Shown here: positions 54,541-64,000 of the stretch, in pieces
Layout of the letters: every line of letters begins with the position of its first letter
How positions within the stretch are numbered: the stretch's first letter is position 1
DNA from: Ophioderma brevispina
Taxonomy: Eukaryota > Echinodermata > Ophiuroidea > Amphilepidida > Ophiodermatidae
Direction: 5' to 3'
DNA length: 64,000 nt
Assembly: GCA_023653785.1 (NCBI GenBank)
Contig: JAMKCH010012490.1
Span: forward strand, 1-64,000
Translations under genes and position numbers: made by a program
The notes under the pieces: generated by a model
Databases searched by the model: none
What the model was told of the DNA's origin: nothing
What the model saw: the letters and a program-made list of their open reading frames with translations, nothing else

Positions 54541-55180
54541 ATGGCACACAATTAAGTATTCTCTTTAAAGGGGCAATTGAAATTGTTTGACGATGCTATA
54601 TTAACGTTTTGTGAGAGCATCGTAAGAAAAAGGGTTTGTCAACAGGCTCTAAAGAATTTTTGTCGCCCGTATGTGCAAGGGCAGAAAAAAAAAAAAAATG
54701 AATTTTGCCCTTCGATATGTATTCAATGTGTGCATCAAAGCGCCAATCGGTTCGCTCAGGGTCTTATTGGGTTGCTAATGAGCATTGATTAATGGCAGCG
54801 GTTCTGGCTCGTGCTTGGTGTTTTTTCCACAATTGCATCTGTTTTCACCACATGCGGAGTGTTTTGATGTGGTCAGTTTTTCGAAAATTGGTTCTACTTG
54901 AATGTATGGTGTATCGGCAAATGATTCTCCATTTCGTGTGCAGTTAATGTTATATGGTTTTGATACATTGTGCTACAGCATTGGTATAAAAATCTAAATA
55001 ACGAGTAGTTCTGCTCAGAAAACATTCGGGTTGTTTGGATCAGTTCATCAAGAAATATTGATGCGGTTTTGTCAGTGTCCATTCCAAATAAAATGCATAG
55101 CGGATCAGTGGATGGAGGAACCAGGTTACTGAATATTCAATTCAATGTGGAACATATTAAACGGGGCCCCCATATCACAT
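54541..55180. other. No gene recognised
   Basis: A 71-codon frame at 54577-54792 has no known domain. Confidence 0.4.
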
Positions 55181-55183
55181 CGC

Positions 55184-55229
55184 ATGGCCGCAGATCAAGC
55201 CGGTTCAAGCAGCTCCAGCTCCAGTAGAG
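55184..55229 (+). CDS. Weak candidate first exon (Ser-rich)
   Basis: ATG at 55184 starts MAADQAGSSSSSSSR and is followed by a possible donor, AGAG|GTAAAA. The sequence is GC-richer than its surroundings. No upstream promoter or conserved domain supports it, so it could be chance. Confidence 0.2.
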
Positions 55230-55339
55230 GTAAAAAAAGTATCTGTAAAGTCGTGAACCCACCGTGGAATGAATGGTAAAGTTGGGGCCAGTAGCAGTCA
55301 AAATTGCGATCGCAGCCATAAGCATACCGTGAGGCGTAT

Positions 55340-55519
55340 AAGGGCAAGGCCTGCGTCATGATCAAACCCGTTGGTTCAACTTCAAGGGCAAGGATAGCCT
55401 CCGTTAGCCAATGTACAACAGTGTACGTTGCAAGGACAATAATCTATGGTCAATATTCGGCAACCCAATATACCTTAGCGATTGCCTCAGCGAGTGCAAA
55501 GTCATGCCATCATGCAAGG
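55340..55519 (+). pseudogene. Weak candidate exon with PAN/apple-like Cys pattern
   Basis: One frame reads CKDNNLWSIFGNPIYLSDCL then SECKVMPSCK and ends at a strong donor, AAG|GTAAGT at 55520. The 'C...C...PSCK' spacing resembles PAN/apple extracellular domains. An in-frame TAG lies upstream at about 55408, so it is either a pseudogene, a frameshift or not coding before that point. Confidence 0.25.
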
Positions 55520-55525
55520 TAAGTA

Positions 55526-56750
55526 ATTGAGGTTTTCGGATCTTAAACGGAATGAACCAGTTCAATGTTTACACTAAATTCTGGCGGGGTTTGTGGTCAC
55601 AATTCTAAGTCAGGTTTTTCAAATTGCCACATAATCAATTATTCATCAGTCCTCCAGGTATCCACAGCTGTTTGAGAGTAACGTTTATTACGTTGGTCCT
55701 GGGAATTAAAAACAAAAATCTCAATGGCGGACACACTTTTACAACTATTTTTGGTTTTATTCCATTAAATACATTCTGTATAAATTTGCGAAGTCAGTGG
55801 GGCAGATTGTTTTTTTCCCTAACATTCTGTTTCACACGTCTTTCAGGGAGGAAGTGACGTATGAGGGGCGCTTCAGCATTCATTTCAGGCCTTTGTAGGC
55901 CTATTGCATGATTCCGCAAATGGATTTTGTCTGTTTCTTCCGAGGTATTCGCTCTTGCATGCCCCCCTACGATAACAGTTGTCAATATTGTGTCGCCACT
56001 GATATAACTATTACTCTAAAGATAAAAAGACAACAACGTGCATGGGGTCAAACAGTGTGGTAAAATCTCATGTACAGGATAGTGTTGAGGGAGTAGTGAA
56101 GTTGTTTGGTTCACGGTTTGAAGGCATAATAGTTTCAAGGGTCCTGTGGTTTGAAATGAAATTTGTAGTTGATGGGGGAGTCATTTGATTTAAAGGCGAA
56201 CAAGCCAAAGGCAAATACTCAATTTCCAGTGTGGCAGGAAATTCGTGCCGTAATTCTCTAAAATCTTAATGGGGTTAGTTTAGGAAATGTTGTGCAATTT
56301 TATGAATATGGCTATGTACTAAATAAGGAACCTCACAACCTGAACGTTCATTTTAAAATACTAATGACGTTCAAATGAGTAGAAATACAGGGCATTATTT
56401 TCGGTGGTTCCTGTGAAATTGTTTCAATGATTTATTTATAAATAATTAAAAATTAGTAATAATAAAAATTCCTTTAAAAGGGAAGGGCGTTTCAAGTGGA
56501 AGATCCATGAAATAATGGAAACGAAATCGTTGTTGCAAGCAAATGCAAATTCAACAATGGGTTTAAATACAATTTGTTTTCAAAAGTATAGTTGTCCAAG
56601 GTCAGGACCTCGTGTTTGTTATAATATAGTATTAAATCTGGTTTATTCATCTCATAATCTAGCCGATGAGGTTAAAATTGCCGAGTCATTACCAACAAAC
56701 TGTTGCCAAACAGAAACAATTGCAAACTTCGAGGCTACAGCTTAATCAGC
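55526..56750. other. No gene recognised
   Basis: AT-rich; no domain-bearing frame or element end seen. Confidence 0.4.
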
Positions 56751-56754
56751 ACTC

Positions 56755-56995
56755 TAAGTTGCAACATCCAAACAAACTAACACAAGACAAAACACACGAT
56801 GAGTGGCAAGTGAGATCTTTCATGGTTCCTTTGCCATAACAAAGGAACCATGAAGTGAGTGAGTATTCGGTTTTTCCATATACTTATGCAAATTAAAATC
56901 CAGGATCGATTAGCCCCACCTAGAATTTGAACCCGGACCTCTTGGGTACCAAGGCAAGCTCCCTAACCATTTAGTCCGCGCCATTCTCTGTTGTA
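56755..56995 (-). mobile_element. tRNA-derived SINE, minus strand
   Basis: On the minus strand the head (56995 down to about 56905) has TGGCGCGGACTAAATGGTTA and GGGTTCAAATTC (A and B boxes). The body continues leftwards. A body copy lacking the head lies at about 12755-12930 (TACAAATTAAAATCC, GTTCCTTTG, GAACCATG in both). The body contains a perfect 13-bp hairpin, CATGGTTCCTTTG / CAAAGGAACCATG, at 56821-56852. Confidence 0.65.
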
Positions 56996-59900
56996 GTTAT
57001 ACATCCACGTGGCCACCATTTTGCAGTTTTACAGTTAATTTATTCCTACCCTGACTGACTGCCAAAATTGTAGTGGTTTGGTTTTCATTCAGATTTAGGC
57101 TGGCAGATAATGGGTTAGTATGCAGGTGATTTGGTTCAACTTAAAATCAATTACCGATTGGATATCATAGCTTTTGGTATGGTTGTCTAAGGAAATCAAA
57201 TTGGGAAGAATTACGGGTCATTCACCTGGTAAAATGTTTGGATGGCAGGGATATGTGTACTGTCCATTATAGTAAATTTGTTGTGGCCATATCCACGTGA
57301 TAAGAGCTAGGGGATAGGGTGGGGGGGGGGGGGGTATTATACAGGAAAATCAGATCAGGTTATCACAGTACACCCGGTGTTTAGGTTATCAGGAGTCAAA
57401 AAATCGCCAATATTATATAGATAAAGCGCTTCATTGGGGCATCATGTTCCCAGGGCCACTGTGTGAGATGTTCTTCTTTGGATTGGGCTTCAATTCGATG
57501 ATTGCCCTCTTGATGGTCAGGCATTCCACTTATGGCTTCTTTTCCATTTCGCGTCCAATGGATGCTGGGTAAGGTAATCACATTTCATGCCAGGCCTTGC
57601 TGTTTTTTTAAGATATTTTTAGAGTTTGGGTGCTGCTCCATTGGCAACGGACGAAGGAATATGTCCAACCTTCTTTATCGCTTACGTAGGTCTCCTTATC
57701 AATTCCGTGTTTTAAAACTGTTTCTGTGCCTACGCATATGTAGGGAATTAAAAATAAGGTGGTGGTAATGCGCATAAAGCTATCAACCTTTCTCTCGAGA
57801 AATTGCAATTGCTAACTTGTTCCTTAATCATTCGTCTACAGTGCAATCTCGTCTAGCAGGGCTTTCCTTCGGTGTTGATTGACTAAAATGTGGCGCTAAA
57901 CATGCATGGTTCCAAAAATTGATTGGCAAAGGTGCAAGCTTACCTGCAAATGGCAAAAGTGGCTTATATGTTTGCTTATTTGAGGAATCCTTATTCCAGG
58001 CAATATATAAAATCATTGTGCAATCGCTCAAATAACATGGTAGAGTTAGTGTTTTCCCTAATTTTCATTGGCAATAGTTTCTTGTGGGCTGTAATGTTGT
58101 GGGAAAAATCGGATATACCTTCAGGCGGGATACCAGGGAGTATCATGCTTAATAAGTAATAAATAAACTCTAGCTAAGTCTACACGGGGCTCATATCAAA
58201 GGTTGTGAAATCTAACCAAACTATCACATTCATTTGATTGGCATGGCCCGCTCAATTCCCTTCTATTGTCGCTTATATTGGCGTTTGCGCGTTTTAGAAC
58301 TTTAGGCTCAATCGTCAATCTCTTTGCATTTTGACGGCATTTGCCTTCATTGTCGGGAATTAAGGAAGGGAGTAGGCCGCTTAATCACAACAACGGCAGT
58401 AGAAGAGCGGTAACTTTTGATTTAGTGGAATGGCTAGTGCAAATTTTACCGTCAATTTGTAAATCGGCATATGTGGCAACCGTGTTATAGCAGTCTTTCT
58501 TCTAGCCTTTTTTTGGTTGTAGTGTAGGGAATATACGTGTGCATCCATGAAATGCGTTATCTCCAAATTTTTTGTCTGTTCTGGTTATTTTATTTTTGAA
58601 AAATCAAATTTATTCACGTGCCTTTCCGTTTCAAAAAATTGCTCAATTAGGGCAATTCCACCCTCAAAACTAGATTGGTTGTGTGTTGTTACTGTATGTG
58701 TGATGCATCGGCCATGAAAAAACAATATCTGAAAATAGGCCGCATGGTCTTGTTCGGCTATTGTAAATTCATTTGGTGGCGGGTTTGGCAAAATGTAAGG
58801 TCAGAATTTAAATTTAGGCATTTCTGCGCTGGGTTTGGCCACCTCACGATTTTTCTCTTATTATTACCTCCGAATAGGTTGCTGCGACTTAAACTGAAAT
58901 GCAAAGGGTTTGACGTTGCGGCCATGAAAATATGGGACGTTGGAAATCTAATGTTTTCGGCTAATTAGCGTCTGTCCAATATAATTTAATTTCTTTATTT
59001 TAATAGTATCAATCCATGTTCAGGCATTAATCTTCCTTTCAGAAATGCAGGTGTGTGTTTTGTGGCCTTAAGCAATTTTACATGCGCTCGCGTGAAAAAA
59101 AATTAGTCAAAGGGTCTGAAAATATTTTGCAGCATGCTTTAGAGTTAGATTTTTTTCTGTTCTTACGTGATTTAATAATATCTTACATGTCATTTGCAAA
59201 CAAGTAGTTTTTGGTTAGTTAGACTTTACTTGTAGGATACAGAGGAAGTGAAGGAACGGGAAAGGGTGCTGTACATATCAGGCAAAAAACATAAGGTCTT
59301 GTTGAATCTACCGCCCAGTCGAATGATTTTTGGTCCGATATTTTATCTCGGGAATAGTATAATAAGGTGTTATTGTAATGTAAGAAACAGGGCGGGGAGG
59401 TGTGTACAATTGATCTCAATGATATTGCTCGCAGGTGCTCAAAAAGATTGGTAACGCACACATATTCAAGGACTCCCATGTTTTTCAACCCCCATTTGAT
59501 GTCGTCTTGGTTGGTGCTTTTTTGGTTGATTTTGGCATGACGTTAATCTGGGTGCTTTTGTTAAGAGCCTCGTTTTTTCTTCAAATTCCCTGTGAAATTT
59601 CTGTCAACGCGGATAGTGTTGGGTTTGGATATTAAAGTTTTTAAAAAAAAAGGAGTGAAAAAGGGGGGGGGGTGGTAAATTTTTGTGCCAAAAAATTCTT
59701 TGGCGGAAAAAAGGAAAAAAATGCCTTGAAATTTGGTAATATTCTGATGTTTATAGTTATATGTCAAGCCATTAGGAATTTGAGACAAAGGTGTGGAGGT
59801 AGGAAGAAACTGGCTGGGCCAATTGTACGGTAGATGGCAATTGATACCTGCGTTTGGTGCTATTCCAGGAAATTCTTCCTAACCATCCAATGAGGTCTGG

Positions 59901-61595
59901 ATTAAGATAAATATGGTAACCTTTAACGGTTCATTTCTGCATGTATGCAAATGATTTGTTTTGATAGCAAATAAAATTGACCTTGTGGTAATGAATTGTG
60001 ACCAGATGCTCAGTTGCTCCGGGTTGTGAAAATGCCGATTTTTAGTCTCTGTGGACAACATTCATAATTACATTCAGCATTCAATGGTGCCCACCCTACA
60101 TCCATGTGCAGATGTACATAGCTTAAAATGGCGACAATTTAAGGGTGGTAAAAATAGGCATTCCACGAAATTATCCACCCCATGACAATTTCAAAAATTC
60201 GAAATAAAACTATCATTAATGGAAAATTCCCAAGCTGTTTTTGATTAAATCAATGTTGAGAATCCAGTGGGAATTCAACTGGTATTTTTCATCATTTGGG
60301 TGTTTTTGACCAAAGAGAACGAAGGGAAAAACAACCTACTAAGTGATAGTATTTTTTTGGGGAAAGGGATTTTTTTCAGTGGGTCAGTTAAAGTCATGGG
60401 AATTCCAAAGTCATCTTGGGTTAGCCTACTTCAATTACTCAAAATTATTTCTTCAGGCATGCATCTATAAAATAACACATTTGGTATATTGGATTTTTTT
60501 TACGGATTTTATGTGGAGGAATGCAAATTTTGTTCCCCAAATTTAGGACTTCATGATTTTTCATGCACCTCTGGATTTCACTATGGAAAATTCCCATGCA
60601 TTGGGAAGAAGGATTGGTGGTTTGTGTGGTTATAAGAGGGTGTGGTAATTTCGGGGGAATATCCCAATATGACTGCTTCTGTTCCAAATTCGGTCAAATT
60701 TGGTTATAAAAGTTACATAAATTTGGCATAGAGAATGAACTTGTTTTAGATGTTGAGAAACCCCTCGTAACGCAATAAGTGCAAGTATTTAATTTGATCT
60801 ATTTTATCTTATCGCGTCATTACATTAATAAAGAAGTCGTATTTTCCGAGTGTTAATTCTTTTGCAATTTACTTTAAATATAAAGAGGTGAGTCAAAAAA
60901 ACTTGAGCCGGATTTTGCCGCCCATTTTGAATTTTTAAAGAAAAATACAAAATTAAAAAAAAAAAAAAAAAAAAAAATTTCATTATCTTTAATTTGCTGC
61001 AAAAAGATAATTCCAAAACGGATAGTATAGGACGATCTCCAGTCTTGTATATCAAATAGTCAGTTTTACCCCTATCCACGGAGTCCCATTTGAATACACG
61101 GTGGCCAACTTATAAGCAAATGACTCCCCAAAAGGATAAGGGTATGATCTATGTTATGTGAAATAAAGTGTATCTATAGGTGTCAAAGTCAGTGAAAATG
61201 GTAAGTTCTATTTGAAACACTTTTTTCAAATGTGGCATATTCTGGTTCTACAAATATAGACAATTACTTTAAAACCTAAAAGGTTGTCACCGATGTCTGG
61301 TCCTTCATATGGTATGATCATTCAACCCCTCCAGAACAACTTGATACATCTATCAAGTTAATTATTTTTCAACTGATTTTTATGAGTGAGGAGGACGTAG
61401 ACTCGAAGTGTTAAGAGGGCATCCATGGTACAAATTGCGCTGAATGTTGTTGGTGGTTGATTGTTGAATTAGAGTCGCATTATATATGCAGTCATAAAAT
61501 GCCCGATTTTCTTTTGGACACGGAGTTGCTTCGCAACGCCGTTCATTTTTATATGCGAATTGGGACAGAGCGCACAACCAGACAGACATTGATTC
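56996..61595. other. No gene recognised
   Basis: Long AT-rich stretch with a G run at about 57322-57336 and a poly-A run of about 24 at 60955-60978. Several frames of 60-97 codons (for example 58675-58968) have no known domain. Confidence 0.4.
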
Positions 61596-62094
61596 AAACG
61601 ACTGTAGCTTCGGTCTATACCACACCGATGGGAATGATCTTTGCAGCAAATTAAAGATTAATGAAACTAAGCTTTCAGATGATTACACAGGATATAATAG
61701 ATATATAACTTAGAATATTCAAAAAAAAAATTTGGTCTAAACATCCTTTGTTTCAAATAGCAGTCCATTTTCCACATGGTCAGTATGTTAGTCGCGAATT
61801 GCCAAAATTTTACATTTGCAACCGCGTGCAATGATACGGACGAGCGGACCATGAAATTAATGGCAATGGAATGGTAACAGCCGAACTGAAGTTGGAACAA
61901 CTAGCACATGCTGTCATACCTCGAGGACATTCTACTCGGTTAGCAAGTGTAAAGCCCTATCTGTATCGTATCCTCATAGCAATTATCAAGGAAATCTTGC
62001 TTCAACTGCGATAGTTACCTACTGTCGAACAAACATGGCAGAAGGACTACTATTTCCCACTACAAGAGCCATGATCCATTCTAGCACAGAACCT

Positions 62095-62390
62095 GTTTAC
62101 TGGTAGTAGGAGATTGCAACACCAAGATAGGACTGAAAGATGCAAAGTTCGCTCGCCGCGAAGAAGAACGAGGAAAATGTAAAAAAATGTTGATCTTGCG
62201 GTAATTACAGCCCTCAATGCAAAGAATTATGCTTTCAATGAAAATGGGAAAGCTCTGGAGGTAGCAGGAATCAGTTGGACTACATTCATTAAACCGAAGG
62301 GAATGGAGAAACAGCACTGAATGTAGTATGTAGAGGCATACATGACTTTGTAAGTGGGGACTCAGACCATAGAATGGTCTTTCACGGGTT
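62095..62390 (+). pseudogene. LINE endonuclease fragment
   Basis: CLLVVGDCNTKIGLKDAKFA at about 62094-62150 matches the 'LLVVGDFNAKIG' block of LINE apurinic endonucleases (Phe to Cys). NENGKALE (about 62238) is the next block. RGIHDFVSGDSDHRMVF at 62332-62390 ends in the catalytic 'SDH'. Frames shift between them. The rest of the LINE is not clearly visible, although 63080-63240 has a Lys/Glu-rich frame of the kind found between endonuclease and RT. Confidence 0.6.
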
Positions 62391-64000
62391 AGGTACAGTC
62401 TCGGGTAAAATATAATGGCGTCTAGAAAGCCTCGACATGATTGGCGTCTGCTCCAGAGATAGGAATGACCTCCAAGAGCAGCCCATAATTGAGGTACGCA
62501 ACCTACACCTCTAGAAGATGATAATGTATCTGCGACAAATTTGAGAAAAAGTGGATATGATTCCATTTGGAGACAGTCCCTTTTGGGAGTGAGGTTTGAG
62601 GTTTACCACCATCTGGAGTTCCTATTATAAAATCCAATACTTCAGTGGTACCACTAGATAGCTTAGATGGTCTCATTTTCTATTGGCATCGAAATAAGGT
62701 AGAAACATCCTAAATTGGACGTCACTAGGATGTCATAAGTCAAGAGAGGTATGAAAATATGATATTGGAGTCACGGATAATGGATATTGTCGATTTTGCT
62801 GACTACCAACAGTTATGCACTATATAAAAAATAGTCGTTTTTGGCATCATTAAGCCAAAAAACCACACGGGAATCTGATATTCCGAACGTGTTTTTTTCG
62901 TTCTACACTGCGTTTGGAAAATTGTCAATTTTGCTGCCTTTTGGACGTAATGGCAACATCCCCAATTCAACACTTCAAGATCGTCCTAAACAATACTTCT
63001 ATTCCGGTTGGTGCTTATTTTTGCACGGAAAAGGAGCAGAAACTACCAATTTGAAATTAAAATAACTACCCCCCCCCATATTTCGGTTAGATGTGAGTAA
63101 GCTTGCTAAGAGAAGCTGAAAGAGACATGAATCAAGGTCTCAGAGGATGAGCTTCAGCCAAACAGATTCAATGTAGAAAAGCAAGCACACGCAAGGACAA
63201 AATATGTTAGCACTAGCAAAGCTTTAAAAAAAAGGAGCTTAAAGGAAATCACCAATAGAAAAGATAGAAAAGGGCATTAACTTACTTTCCTTATCGAATG
63301 AGGTTTGGAACATGAAAATAACAACCTCTCAAATATCCTCATAAATTCCACAAGTTTACTGTTAGAATCTGTGTGCTGTCCGTTACCTGATCCTGGGGTC
63401 CAAAACTGGAAATGAACATCAACACTTCCAAAAATTTCTCGTGTTGTTTGTTAAACAGTATATATTTTAAAACTCAATTTATATAAGAGTTAACATTTGT
63501 AAACATATTTTGAGTGCATGTTACCGTGTATCCACCCCCGTTTATCATTCGCACGTGCCATTAATTTATGTCCAATAAAATGTGGATACCGTGATAAACA
63601 TATCGTATAGTCGATTTTATTGTAGGTTTGAAAACCCATCCAAACGGTACATACACAAATTGACTGATGGAAATGACCTTTGTAGTAAATTAAGCTGATA
63701 GATTTGAACCGTTCTTGATTGAGTATGTTGAGGTGTGGTACTTAAAGAGCAACCAATGCTGGCGCCATCGGGTCCATTTTTATGCTGAGTATATGTAGAA
63801 GTAGTAACATTTTTATGAACAACCATTCTTTAGAAGATATGCTATTAACATTTTTGGCTATTAATAATTACGTCGTTTTCAAAAATTTAGTGGGTGTTTG
63901 ACCTAAACGTTTAACGTAAAATATTTTACCCATTCAAACACGCGTAATCACTGTTTAAAAAAATCGAGTTGATGTTTATCAGTTCACACTGTATTTTAAA
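62391..64000. other. No gene; possible LINE remains
   Basis: About 30-45 bp near 61605-61640 (GATGGGAATGATCTTTGCAG) recurs at 63665-63690 (GATGGAAATGACCTTTGTAG). A C run lies at about 63069. No intact frame or known domain. Confidence 0.4.

Overview
This window looks like nuclear DNA from an animal, most likely a marine invertebrate. It is AT-rich and has no bacterial-style gene packing. It holds spliced exons with GT-AG borders, tRNA-derived SINE heads, several LINE remnants, TTAA-flanked miniature transposons, and at least three copies of Penelope-like elements (PLEs) with GIY-YIG endonuclease domains. I cannot name the species. Related copies inside the window differ by many one-base indels. 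This means either old decay or residual long-read errors, so most reading frames are broken.

Layout. 1-10 kb is mostly featureless, with a tRNA-like SINE head (2.65 kb) and a TTAA-flanked miniature element (3.45-4.0 kb). 10.1-11.6 kb is a PLE remnant (RT end plus GIY-YIG) framed by inverted copies of a hammerhead-like terminal sequence and split by another TTAA element. 11.6-14.9 kb holds dispersed and tandem repeats and a clean 209-bp MITE. 15.05-17.97 kb is the 3' end of the only convincing host gene, on the minus strand. Its last five exons are all in phase 1 where they join, and three are a 315-bp tandem triplication encoding a Pro/Lys-rich 21-residue module. 18.4-22.6 kb is one copy of a segmental duplication whose partner lies at 51.1-53.2 kb. 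25.2-26.5 kb is bounded by inverted repeats.

27.8-36.8 kb is a GC-richer nest of transposons: a palindromic repeat family, a minus-strand LINE 3' end, a promoter-like stretch with six CACGTG palindromes, a tRNA-like Pol III unit and a TATA box, then a nearly full-length but decayed I-like LINE (30.64-35.69 kb: CCHC ORF1, endonuclease, RT, RNase H), and a piggyBac-like transposase fragment. 36.8-42.2 kb is a second PLE whose GIY-YIG domain is interrupted by a 4.25-kb insertion. The insertion is built of hairpins and tandem units that repeatedly carry DR1-type AGGTCA direct repeats. 42.4-48.0 kb is a large inverted repeat. Its right arm abuts a hammerhead ribozyme with every stem intact, which serves a minus-strand PLE (GIY-YIG ORF at 48.56-49.08 kb). 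50-64 kb holds the second segmental-duplication copy ending in a fold-back, two SINEs, a diverged tandem duplication, two weak candidate exons (55.2-55.5 kb) and a LINE endonuclease remnant (62.1-62.4 kb).

The window is best read as an accessory, transposon-dominated intergenic or intronic region. The strongest items for follow-up are the intact hammerhead ribozyme, the triplicated symmetric exon, and the DR1-rich insertion that splits a PLE endonuclease.
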